A stretch of 16,463 nt of DNA from Opitutia bacterium (GTDB taxonomy: Bacteria > Verrucomicrobiota > Verrucomicrobiae > Opitutales > UBA953), in the NCBI GenBank assembly GCA_947488485.1, contig CANKZO010000036.1:1-16463 (forward strand), given 5' to 3'. The stretch's first letter is position 1. Each line of letters begins with the position of its first letter. Below are positions 1 to 7,049 of this stretch, piece after piece. The notes under the pieces were generated by a model. That model was not told where the DNA came from. It did no database searches and saw only the letters and a program-made list of their open reading frames with translations. The position numbers and the translations under genes were made by a program.

Positions 1-1063
1 CGGCGGCGAAGGGAGCGAGATCCGCGCCGTCGAGTTCCGGGGCTTTCGGCAGGCCTGCGGCGGCTACGGCCGTGGCCGCGACGTCTAGGCTGCTGACGGG
101 CTGATCGTAGACTTTGCCGGCGGGGAGGCGAGCGGGCCAGGTGGCCACGAACGGCGTACGGATACCGCCTTCGCTCAGCATGCCTTTCTGGCCGATGAGT
201 GGCGTGTTGAGCGATCCATCCCAGGATTTACCGAGGGGTGCGCCGTTGTCGCCGATGAAGACGATGAGCGTATTCTGATCCTGTCCGGTCGCCTTGAGCT
301 TCGCGCGTAGCTGGCCGATGCCTTCGTCCATGGCCGCCATCATCGCCAATGCCTGGCGACGTTCCTTGGGCAGATGGGCCGGCGTCTTGGAGAACCACGG
401 TTCCGGGGACTCGAGCGGGACGTGCGGGGCGTAGTAAGCCAGGTAGAGGAAGAAAGGCTGCTCCGGCTTCGCAGCGCGGCGGTCCAGGAAGGACAGGGCG
501 GCTTCGGTCTGCACGACCACGCGGAAACGATTGTCGGCCACGAGGTGCGGAGCGTCGGCGAAAGGCTTCCCCGATAGATCATGCGAGGCCAGATACTGGC
601 GGAGTTCGCCGCGGAAGTATTCATCGAAGCCCTGGGCGTGGGGCATGAATTCCTTGGACAAGCGCAGGAGCTTGTCGCCCTTCTTACCGCCGACGAGGTC
701 GAGGTGCCATTTGCCGACCTGGCCGGTGACGTAACCGGCAGCCTTGAGGCGTTCGGCGATGGTCAGTTCAGTGAGCGGTAACGGGCCCTTATTGTTGTCC
801 TCCACGCCGAAGCGCTGCTGGTAGCGGCCGGTGAGCACGCCGGCGCGCGAGGGGACGCATTGGGGCGCGGTGACGTAGCCGCGGGTGAAGCGGACGCCGT
901 CGCGGGCCATCGCGTCGAGGTGCGGTGTGCGGATGTCCTGGTCCGAGCCTTGGATGCCGAGATCCGCCCAGCCGTGGTCGTCTGAGTAGATCAGGATGAT
1001 GTTCGGCTTATCCGCCGCGTGCGCCGCGAGCGAAGCCAGCAGGAGGGTCAGGAGGGTCTTCAC
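1..1063 (-). CDS. Arylsulfatase-type sulfatase, C-terminus cut off by window edge
   Basis: This is an exported sulfatase of the alkaline-phosphatase superfamily that should hydrolyse sulfate esters, probably on a polysaccharide outside the cytoplasm. The start is a GTG (1063-1061) that overlaps the upstream lipoprotein's TGA as GTGA. An ATG-only search would miss it. Residues 1-17 form a Sec signal peptide (KTLLTLLLASLAAHAA). The mature part shows the metal-binding Asp pair D28/D29, the formylglycine motif CVPSR with Cys69, the second signature GKWHL (K118, H120), a GFDEYF stretch, a YYAPH histidine motif, GDNG metal ligands and SEGGIRTP. About 354 codons are present. Full-length relatives run about 450-550 residues, so the C-terminal subdomain lies beyond position 1. 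The Cys-type active site needs a formylglycine-generating enzyme, not encoded here. The substrate cannot be read from sequence. Confidence 0.95.
   Translation of the reverse strand, partial: MKTLLTLLLASLAAHAADKPNIILIYSDDHGWADLGIQGSDQDIRTPHLDAMARDGVRFTRGYVTAPQCVPSRAGVLTGRYQQRFGVEDNNKGPLPLTELTIAERLKAAGYVTGQVGKWHLDLVGGKKGDKLLRLSKEFMPHAQGFDEYFRGELRQYLASHDLSGKPFADAPHLVADNRFRVVVQTEAALSFLDRRAAKPEQPFFLYLAYYAPHVPLESPEPWFSKTPAHLPKERRQALAMMAAMDEGIGQLRAKLKATGQDQNTLIVFIGDNGAPLGKSWDGSLNTPLIGQKGMLSEGGIRTPFVATWPARLPAGKVYDQPVSSLDVAATAVAAAGLPKAPELDGADLAPFAA
1060..1063 (-). promoter_or_regulatory. GTGA start/stop overlap (translational coupling site)
   Basis: The TGA stop of the upstream lipoprotein (1062-1060) and the GTG start of the sulfatase (1063-1061) share bases on the minus strand. 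No strong Shine-Dalgarno motif precedes the GTG, so terminating ribosomes probably restart here. The overlap supports the GTG as the true start. Confidence 0.75.
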
Positions 1064-1647
1064 TGCGCTACGCCTTTGATGACGAGATTGCGGACTTCGG
1101 CGGACTTGGAACCCGCGATCCAACTGCGGGTCTTGGGCGTGGCCAGGAAGGGGTGTTGGGCGCTCAGCTCCTGCCCGTCGATACGAACTGCCATCCGATC
1201 GCCGGTCCATTCGACGCGGACATGGCGCCACTGGCCCTTGACGGTTTCAAGGGGCATGCGTGCGAGGATGTGCGAGGGCTTCACGGAATCTTCAGCGATA
1301 TGGACCTCCTTGGGCGTGATCACCACGCGGCCGACGTGCTTGTCGGCATCGCAGCCGATATAGAAGGTCGTCGGGACGTCCTGACGGAAATCGAGTTCGA
1401 TGACGGCCGTCTTCAGGCCCACCCAGTGTTGGAGCACCGGTACATGCTTGCGCGCAGGGATTTCGGTCATGCGCAGGACGCCGCCATCGGGCTTCCATTC
1501 GCCATGCGGAATCTTCCATGGTTCGGCGAAGGCCGCCGTGAGGTCGGGCGCGACGATCACGGGCGGTTCGGCTTCGACGAGGAGAGGGCCGGAGGCGCAG
1601 CCGACGAGGAGCAAGCTCGTGGCGAGCAGTGAGAGGAGTCGTGTCAT
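1060..1647 (-). CDS. Lipoprotein with probable LamG/DUF1080-like jelly-roll domain
   Basis: This is a 195-residue exported lipoprotein. Residues 1-16 are a lipoprotein signal peptide ending in the lipobox LVGC, with Cys17 as the lipidated residue. The rest looks like a single beta-rich domain: an opening W-x-PDGGVL stretch, then WRHVRVEWTGDRMAVRIDGQEL, broken here as a WRHVRVEW strand and a DRMAVRIDG strand. That pattern resembles the concanavalin-like jelly rolls of LamG and DUF1080 (3-keto-disaccharide hydrolase) proteins. I see no convincing catalytic residues, so a carbohydrate-binding or structural surface role is as likely as an enzymatic one. It lies 17 bases after the preceding gene and overlaps the sulfatase start by 4 bases. 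The fold assignment is inference from pattern only. The lipobox and reading frame are directly visible. Confidence 0.8.
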   Translation of the reverse strand: MTRLLSLLATSLLLVGCASGPLLVEAEPPVIVAPDLTAAFAEPWKIPHGEWKPDGGVLRMTEIPARKHVPVLQHWVGLKTAVIELDFRQDVPTTFYIGCDADKHVGRVVITPKEVHIAEDSVKPSHILARMPLETVKGQWRHVRVEWTGDRMAVRIDGQELSAQHPFLATPKTRSWIAGSKSAEVRNLVIKGVAQ

Positions 1648-1664
1648 GAAGAGGGGAGGTAGGA

Positions 1665-2297
1665 TTACTTGGTGCGGTCTGGTTGGTTCAGTCCTGCAGG
1701 GAGTTCTTTAAGTCGTTCCAGCGAGTTGATGTCATGAAAAAACCATGCCTTGCCGGATTTAATTTTGAAGATGACCGTCCGGCTGGCGTAACGCAGTCCG
1801 TCCAGTTCCTTCCATTCGCTGAAACGGTAGAAGTCGCTCCGCCATTCCAGTCGGCGGAGTAGCATGGTTTCCCGGTCGAAATAGAGGTTCATCGCCGGGG
1901 TCACGGACCCGCTGATCCGCAGGCCGGCGCAGGGCCTGCCTTCATCGGTCAAGTCCGGGATGATTTCAAAACGCGACTTCTCGTCGACCAGGAGATCGAG
2001 CGACCAGGCGCGCGCGTCGTCTTTCGCGGGATCCGGCCCGCGCTCCTTCTTGTTGATCCACCACTTGTCGGGCTGGGAGAGGATCGAGTCGCGGTTACTC
2101 CGTTTCTTGCCGGCGTCTGGTTCAGGGGTGGCGCCGAAATGGAACGTCTCCTGGATGCGGAACACCTTGAGCAGTTTTTCCTTTCCGCCCGCCGCCAGCA
2201 GGGCTTTCTCGACGAGAGGCTTGGGGTCAGTGGTCTGAGCCTGCGCGCAGCAACCTGCGTAGAGGGTGATGAGGAGGAGACGGAAGAGGTGGCGCAT
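1665..2297 (-). CDS. Small exported protein of unknown function, possibly LolA-like
   Basis: A 210-residue protein with a Sec signal at residues 1-20. The stretch YAGCCAQA holds Cys16-Cys17 and could be read as a poor lipobox (Tyr at -3), so either a lipoprotein or a soluble periplasmic protein is possible. After the signal comes ALLAAGGKEKLLKV, then a series of beta-strand-like segments ending in RRLEWRSDFYRFSEW and YASRTVIFKIKSGKAW. The alternation, with an early helix followed by an antiparallel sheet containing 'fdretmllrrle', resembles the outer-membrane-lipoprotein carrier (LolA/LolB) fold found widely in Planctomycetota and Verrucomicrobiota, but I do not recognise a specific family. 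It starts 16 bases after the upstream lipoprotein's stop without a visible ribosome binding site, and its codon use matches its neighbours. Treat the function as unknown. Confidence 0.8.
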   Translation of the reverse strand: MRHLFRLLLITLYAGCCAQAQTTDPKPLVEKALLAAGGKEKLLKVFRIQETFHFGATPEPDAGKKRSNRDSILSQPDKWWINKKERGPDPAKDDARAWSLDLLVDEKSRFEIIPDLTDEGRPCAGLRISGSVTPAMNLYFDRETMLLRRLEWRSDFYRFSEWKELDGLRYASRTVIFKIKSGKAWFFHDINSLERLKELPAGLNQPDRTK

Positions 2298-2313
2298 GCG
2301 TCCGCGGTTTGGC

Positions 2314-2979
2314 TCAAGGGGTCGGGGTCACGAGCACGTCGTCAATCTCGATGCCGGCGGCGCCGCCGTTCTGCATCCAGAGGAGCTTACGCTTGGTGGC
2401 GTCGAAGTTCGGGCGCTTGAGCGTGCGGGTCCACTTGCCGTCGACGGACATGTCCACCGTGTCGCCCTTGAAGACGAGCTTCACCGTGCGCCACTCGTTC
2501 GTCGAGAGGTCGACCTTCTCGGCCGGGAAGTGCTCGTTGGTGCGGTAGGCCTTGCTGACCGGATCCGGCTCGCGGGTGTTCTGGCGGAGCGGATGCTTCG
2601 GGTCGAGGGTGTGGGCGTCGACTTCGAGCACGATGCTATCGCGGTTGAGGCGGACACGGAGCATGTGGTCGACCGAGCCGTAGCCGTCGTCGCCGTCGAC
2701 GAAGAGCCAGAGCATACCGCCTTTCTCGAGGTGACGGTATCGGAAGGATATCGTCAGGTCCTTGCCGGCGAGCGCCAGGTAGACCATCGGCGGATACTTG
2801 CCCCCGCTCGAACCGCGCGTCCACATCACGCCGTCGCGGATGGACGTGTTCTTGTTGGGGAGCGGCGTCAGGAACTTCTTCGCGTCAAAGCCGGTCCCGA
2901 AGTCCTCGCGGACCGAGAACGTCTTCGGCGTGGCGCAACCGGTCAGCAGCAGGACGGAAAGGAGCGCCGCGGCCTTCAT
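2314..2979 (-). CDS. Lipoprotein with jelly-roll-like domain, second in the cluster
   Basis: A 221-residue lipoprotein: residues 1-14 form the signal peptide and LLTGC supplies the lipobox, with Cys15 lipidated. The mature part is beta-rich, with KDLTISFRYRHLEKGGMLWL, DGYGSVDHMLRVRL, NEWRTVKLVFKGDTVDMSVD and a terminal IEIDDVLVTP strand. This is the strand order typical of LamG/DUF1080-type concanavalin-like domains, where the closing 'W..v.....g..v.v.vdg' strand pair is diagnostic. No catalytic residues are evident. It begins with an ATG overlapping the upstream esterase stop by 4 bases. Together with the 1060-1647 protein it makes two single-domain surface lipoproteins of the same general design in one operon, which fits glycan capture at the outer membrane. 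That role is inferred, not shown. Confidence 0.82.
   Translation of the reverse strand: MKAAALLSVLLLTGCATPKTFSVREDFGTGFDAKKFLTPLPNKNTSIRDGVMWTRGSSGGKYPPMVYLALAGKDLTISFRYRHLEKGGMLWLFVDGDDGYGSVDHMLRVRLNRDSIVLEVDAHTLDPKHPLRQNTREPDPVSKAYRTNEHFPAEKVDLSTNEWRTVKLVFKGDTVDMSVDGKWTRTLKRPNFDATKRKLLWMQNGGAAGIEIDDVLVTPTP
2976..2979 (-). promoter_or_regulatory. ATGA start/stop overlap (translational coupling site)
   Basis: The esterase TGA (2978-2976) overlaps the lipoprotein ATG (2979-2977) on the minus strand. No Shine-Dalgarno motif precedes this ATG, which suggests coupled reinitiation. Confidence 0.75.
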
Positions 2980-3950
2980 TTGACGGCTTTCAACTTCGCG
3001 AGCAGGAAGTCCGTGGGCGTCGCGTGCTTAGGGTTGGCGAGCCCGCGGTAATGCAACTCGGCGGACACGCCCTTGGTCGCGCAGTGCGCGGCGAGCTTGA
3101 GGCCGAAGTTCGCGGTGTGCGTCGGGTCTTTCTCGTTCTGGCCGATGGCCGGCGGGCCGCCGAAGGTCATGTACACCGCGGGGTCGTCGGACGATACCAG
3201 CGCATACGGCGAATACTCCGCGATGAGGGGCAGGATAGATTCCCGTCCGGCGAGGAATTCCTCGAACGTTTTGAAGCCGAAAGCGTGGCCACCGTAGTTG
3301 CTGTTGGGCGTCCACTCCTTCATCTGGGCCGGATCGAGGGTCGTCTGCGGGCCGGTCACGGCCGCGCAGGTCAGGCGCGTGGACTCGCGGGCGATCGGGT
3401 CGGCCGACTTAGGGTCGGCGAGGTCGTCGTGGAAGGCCAACCAAAGGCTCGAGCAGGCCCCGGCTGAACCGCCGGCGGCGCCGACGCGGCTCTTGTCGAG
3501 GTTCCACTCGGTGGCCTTGCTGCGCACGAACTGCAGGGCGCGGGCGGCGTCGTGCAGGGGCGCCTTCACGGCGGGCGAGGTATCGACCGCGGGGTCGCGC
3601 TTGATGAGGCGGTAGTTGATGGAGACGACTGAGACGCCGGCCTTGAGCAGGGCGCCGACGTCGGCGAACTTCTCCGCGCGCTCCTTGCTGCCGCCGACCC
3701 AGCCGCCGCCGTGGATGATGAAGACGAGGGGCGTCGGCGTCGTGGATTCCGCCTTCCAGAAGTCGAGGACCTGGCGCTCGTGTTCACCATAGCGCACGCC
3801 GGCGTGGGTGGGCTTGGGCAGCGAAGCCGAATAGGCGTCGGCCTTGGGGGCGGCGGCCTTGGCTTTCTTGGCCGGCGCTTTGGTCTTAGGGGCTTCCTGG
3901 GCGCCGAGCGTGGCGCCCGCGAGGAGGGTGAGGAGGGTGAGGAATCGCAT
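2976..3950 (-). CDS. Exported alpha/beta-hydrolase carboxylesterase (BD-FAE / acetyl-esterase type)
   Basis: A 324-residue secreted serine esterase, probably removing acyl or feruloyl-like groups from carbohydrate. I place the start at 3950 rather than at the in-frame ATG at 4076. From 3950 the protein begins with a clean signal peptide (MRFLTLLTLLAGATLGA) and sits 10 bases after the sulfatase stop, whereas the longer version would overlap the sulfatase's EF-hand coding region. A Lys/Ala/Pro linker (about 20-38) follows. The catalytic domain shows the oxyanion-hole motif HGGGW (80-84), the nucleophile elbow GGSAG with Ser162, a likely catalytic Asp275 in KDPTHT and His309 in NPKHATP. This is the triad order of the COG0657 esterase/lipase group. 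Its position between a sulfatase and a lipoprotein supports a deacylation role in glycan breakdown. The exact substrate is unknown. Confidence 0.92.
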   Translation of the reverse strand: MRFLTLLTLLAGATLGAQEAPKTKAPAKKAKAAAPKADAYSASLPKPTHAGVRYGEHERQVLDFWKAESTTPTPLVFIIHGGGWVGGSKERAEKFADVGALLKAGVSVVSINYRLIKRDPAVDTSPAVKAPLHDAARALQFVRSKATEWNLDKSRVGAAGGSAGACSSLWLAFHDDLADPKSADPIARESTRLTCAAVTGPQTTLDPAQMKEWTPNSNYGGHAFGFKTFEEFLAGRESILPLIAEYSPYALVSSDDPAVYMTFGGPPAIGQNEKDPTHTANFGLKLAAHCATKGVSAELHYRGLANPKHATPTDFLLAKLKAVK

Positions 3951-3960
3951 GGTTAAGGTC

Positions 3961-5598
3961 TCAGTTGCCGGCCCGGACGAACTCATCCTTCGAGAGGCGT
4001 CCGTCCTTGTCTTGGTCGAAGCGGATGAAGCGGGCCGGGGCGTCGGCCTGATCGCCCATGTGCGGGATGAATTCATCCTTCGCGAGGAACCCGTCCTTAT
4101 CCTTATCCCAGCCGTCGAAGATCTTCGGACGGTCGAGCGTCTTCTTGGGTTTGGCGGGTGCTGACTTAGGCGTCCCCTTAGATTGTCCGTTGGCGATGAA
4201 CTTATCGCGGGCGGGGCTGGCGGGCAGGGTCTTATTCCAAGCGAGGGCCTTCGCGGTCAGAGTCTTGACGACTTCTGGGTGCTGCGCGGCGACGTCGTGG
4301 TGTTCGCCTGGGTCCTTGGGGATGTCGAAGAGCTGGGCATTTTTGCCGGCATGGTCGACGAAGAGCTTCCAGTCACCGTCGCGGACGCAGAGGGGAGAAG
4401 GCTGATAGCCGTCCTGCGCACCTTGGACGCCGGAGATCCATTCCCAGTGCAGCGGTGCCCGACGGGGCGTGGCGGCGCCGCCCAGCCAGAGGGCCGAACG
4501 GTCTTCACCATCCGCCGCAAGGTTGGCCGGGACTTTGACGCCAGCCAAGGCGGCGATGGTGGGGAGGAAGTCGACGCCCCCGACGACCGCGTTTTCTTCG
4601 ACGCGGCCGGCCGGGACCTTGCCCGGCCAGCGGACGAGGCCGAAGGTGCGGATACCGCCTTCGTGCATACTGCGCTTACGGGCGCGGAGCGGACCGGCGC
4701 TGCCGACGCCGGCGTTGGCAGCGTTACCGATGCGGTAGTCCTCGGGGCCGTTGTCGCTGGAGAGGAAGATGAGCGTGTCGTTGGTCAGGCCGAGTTGGTC
4801 GAGGGAGTCCAGCAGACGGCCGATCTGGGTGTCCAGGTCGGTGAGCGAGGCGCAGAAGACCTGCATCTGCGAGCGGAGGTCCTTGGCGTTGGCGTAATAC
4901 TTACGGGTCCACTCGCCGAAGGCGGGATCGTCGGCCTTGGGCTGGAGTTCCGCGTAGACCGCGAGCTGTTCCGGCGTCGGCTTCAGCGCCGCGTGCGGGA
5001 CGAGCGTCCAGAGGTTGACGTAGAAGGGCTTATCCTTGTTGGCCTGGGCGAACTTGATCGTCTCGTCGACCATCAGCGCCGTAGAACGGGCGCGGAAGTA
5101 GGGCTCCTTGCCTTCGTCGCCAAGTTGCGCGCCGGAAGAATTCTGGGTCTTGGAGACGTCGATGCCATAGGCTTCGGGGGCGGGCGCGCCGGCGCCGTGA
5201 CCGAGGTGCCATTTACCGAAGTGCGCGGTGGCGTAGCCGGCCTGCTTCAGAAGGTCGGGCAGGGTGGTGACTTCGGGGTCGAGCCAATCCGGCATCGAAC
5301 GAGCGGCGTTCTGGCTATGGTCGGCGAAATGGCCGTGGATGCCGAAACGGGCCGGGACCTGTCCGGTCATGAAAGAGGCGCGGCTGGGCGAGCAGACCGT
5401 CGCGGCGACGTAGAACTGGCGGAGCCAGGTGCCCTCCTTGGCTAGGCGATCTAGGTTCGGTGTCTTCACATACGGATGGCCAGCGAACTTGGCGTCACCC
5501 CAGCCTTGGTCGTCGGTCAGGATGAAGATCACGTTCGGCGGCCGGTCGGCGGCGAGCGCGCCGACGAGCGATGCTAGGAGCAGGAGAAGGCGGCTCAT
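3961..5598 (-). CDS. Sulfatase fused to a C-terminal EF-hand pair
   Basis: A 545-residue exported sulfatase. Signal peptide 1-17 (MSRLLLLLASLVGALAA). The active site is complete: D29/D30 in LTDDQGWGD, formylglycine motif CSPSR with Cys69 and Arg73, GKWHLGHG (K129, H131), VPH with His202, SSDNGPE (D282, N283), and RKRSMHEGGIR with Lys308. After the sulfatase C-terminal subdomain (to about 465) come a Lys/Pro/Ala linker and two canonical EF-hand loops. Loop 1 runs D498 to E509 (D498, D500, D502, G503, L505, E509). Loop 2 runs D528 to E539 (D528, D530, D532, G533, L535, E539). Both keep all calcium-ligand positions, so calcium binding is likely. The gene starts 2 bases after the DUF1501 stop and is followed 10 bases later by the esterase. 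Maturation requires formylglycine formation by an enzyme not encoded in the window. Confidence 0.96.
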   Translation of the reverse strand: MSRLLLLLASLVGALAADRPPNVIFILTDDQGWGDAKFAGHPYVKTPNLDRLAKEGTWLRQFYVAATVCSPSRASFMTGQVPARFGIHGHFADHSQNAARSMPDWLDPEVTTLPDLLKQAGYATAHFGKWHLGHGAGAPAPEAYGIDVSKTQNSSGAQLGDEGKEPYFRARSTALMVDETIKFAQANKDKPFYVNLWTLVPHAALKPTPEQLAVYAELQPKADDPAFGEWTRKYYANAKDLRSQMQVFCASLTDLDTQIGRLLDSLDQLGLTNDTLIFLSSDNGPEDYRIGNAANAGVGSAGPLRARKRSMHEGGIRTFGLVRWPGKVPAGRVEENAVVGGVDFLPTIAALAGVKVPANLAADGEDRSALWLGGAATPRRAPLHWEWISGVQGAQDGYQPSPLCVRDGDWKLFVDHAGKNAQLFDIPKDPGEHHDVAAQHPEVVKTLTAKALAWNKTLPASPARDKFIANGQSKGTPKSAPAKPKKTLDRPKIFDGWDKDKDGFLAKDEFIPHMGDQADAPARFIRFDQDKDGRLSKDEFVRAGN

Positions 5599-5600
5599 GC

Positions 5601-7049
5601 TCAGGCGAGGATACCCTTGATGACGTGGCGCTCTTCGACGCCGGTGAGGCGTTGGTCGAGGCCTTGGAACTTATAGGTCAAGCGACGGTGGTCGACTCCC
5701 ATGAGGTGGAGGATCGTGGCGTTGAGCTCGCTGAGGTGGACCGGGTCCTTGGTCACGTTGTAGCTGAAGTCATCGGTCTCGCCGTACGAGATGCCAGGCT
5801 TCACGCCCGCGCCGGCCATCCACATGGTGAAGCAACGCGGGTGGTGGTCGCGGCCGTAGTTCGTCTTGGTGAGCGTGCCTTGCGAGTAGACCGTGCGGCC
5901 GAATTCGCCGCCCCAGACCACGAGGGTGTCTTCGAGCATGCCGCGTGATTGGAGGTCGAGCAGCAGGCCGGCGCAGGCCTGGTCGGTCTGCTGGCACTGG
6001 CGGGCGATGTCCTTGGGCAGGTTGCCGTGCTGATCCCAGCCGCGGTGAAGGATCTGCACCACGCGGACGCCGCGTTCGACCATGCGGCGGGCGAGCAAGG
6101 CGCTGTGGGCGAACGTACCGGATTCCTTCACCTCGGGTCCGTAGAGGTCGAGGGTCGCCGGGGTCTCCTTGGAGAGGTCGGTCAGGTCGGGCACGCTGGC
6201 CTGCATGCGGAAAGCCATCTCATACTGGGCCGTGCGGGTGAGCGTCTCGGGGTCACCGAGCTCGCGGTGGCCGGCGGCGTTGAGCTGGGCGAGGGCGTCG
6301 AGCGTGATGCGGCGGTCGCCGGGCTGGACCCCGGGCGGGTTCTGGACGTAGAGCACCGGATCGCCGCCGGAGCGGAGGGCCACGCCCGTGTGGCGTGTCG
6401 GGAGGAAACCGCTGCTCCACATGCGCGTGAAAAGCGCCTGGCCGCCGACGCTCTTGGGCGTGAGCACCACGAACGAGGGGAGGTCATCGCTCTCGCTGCC
6501 GAGTCCGTAGCTGATCCAGGAACCGATGCTCGGCTTACCGGGGATCTCATTGCCCGTCATCGCGAAGGTGCAGGCCGGGTCGTGATTGATCGCGGTCGTG
6601 CTGACGGACTTCATCACCGCGAGCATATCGACCACCTTGGCAGTATGCGGGAGGAGTTCGCTGATCCAGCGTCCGGACTTACCGTGCTGCGCGAACTTGA
6701 ACTGGCTCGGGGCGACGGGGAAGCGCGCCTGGCCGGAAGTCATCGTGGTGATGCGCTGGCCGTTGCGGATGCTCTCCGGCAGGTCCTTGTCGAAGTGGGC
6801 CTCCAGTTGCGGCTTATAGTCCCAGAGGTCGAGCTGGGACGGGGCGCCGTTCATGTGCAGGTAGATGATGCGCTTGGCCTTGGGGGCGAAGTGCGGGTAG
6901 CCGGCGAGCGGCTTGTGCACGGTGTTCGCGGCCTGGGCCTCGCGGGAGAGCAGGCCGGCGAGGGCGACGCCGCCGACGCCGAGTCCGGCGGTGCTCAGGA
7001 AGCTTCGGCGGTTCAGGAGGCGCAGGTGGTCTTGGATCGGGTCGTTCAT
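5601..7049 (-). CDS. DUF1501 protein, Tat-exported
   Basis: A 482-residue member of the DUF1501 family, related by fold to sulfatases and alkaline phosphatases but of unproven activity. The start is the ATG at 7049, overlapping the upstream PSD1 stop as ATGA. A longer in-frame extension to 7271 would lie wholly inside the PSD1 gene and gives implausible Arg/Pro-rich sequence. The N-terminus has a twin-arginine signal, NRRSFLS (13-19), a hydrophobic stretch (21-33) and an AQA cleavage site near 40, so export should be folded, by Tat. Family motifs are visible: [17 protein letters not shown] (61-77), [23 protein letters not shown], the near C-terminal [10 protein letters not shown] and [20 protein letters not shown]1501 genes usually stand next to PSD1 genes in Planctomycetota and Verrucomicrobiota, as here. 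The pairing suggests a shared periplasmic complex, but no function is established. Confidence 0.95.
   Translation of the reverse strand: MNDPIQDHLRLLNRRSFLSTAGLGVGGVALAGLLSREAQAANTVHKPLAGYPHFAPKAKRIIYLHMNGAPSQLDLWDYKPQLEAHFDKDLPESIRNGQRITTMTSGQARFPVAPSQFKFAQHGKSGRWISELLPHTAKVVDMLAVMKSVSTTAINHDPACTFAMTGNEIPGKPSIGSWISYGLGSESDDLPSFVVLTPKSVGGQALFTRMWSSGFLPTRHTGVALRSGGDPVLYVQNPPGVQPGDRRITLDALAQLNAAGHRELGDPETLTRTAQYEMAFRMQASVPDLTDLSKETPATLDLYGPEVKESGTFAHSALLARRMVERGVRVVQILHRGWDQHGNLPKDIARQCQQTDQACAGLLLDLQSRGMLEDTLVVWGGEFGRTVYSQGTLTKTNYGRDHHPRCFTMWMAGAGVKPGISYGETDDFSYNVTKDPVHLSELNATILHLMGVDHRRLTYKFQGLDQRLTGVEERHVIKGILA
7046..7049 (-). promoter_or_regulatory. ATGA start/stop overlap (translational coupling site)
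   Basis: The PSD1-protein TGA (7048-7046) overlaps the DUF1501 ATG (7049-7047) on the minus strand. No Shine-Dalgarno motif is visible upstream. The overlap implies fixed stoichiometric coupling of the two partner proteins. Confidence 0.78.

Noticed and set aside
3921..3940. Short direct repeat of a GAGGGT-type unit, also seen near 1041-1059
   Set aside because: Both encode Thr-Leu-Leu runs of signal peptides. It is low-complexity coding sequence, not a separate element.
3951..4076. N-terminal extension of the BD-FAE-like esterase to an ATG at 4076
   Set aside because: The extra 42 residues lack signal-peptide character and would overlap the coding region of the sulfatase EF-hands. The start at 3950 gives a clean signal peptide and a 10-base gap.
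4183..5445. 420-codon open frame on the plus strand opposite the EF-hand sulfatase
   Set aside because: It mirrors a confidently identified sulfatase with an intact active site. Long antisense frames are common in GC-rich genes, and the translation is low-complexity (Gly, Glu, Val, Arg) without domains.
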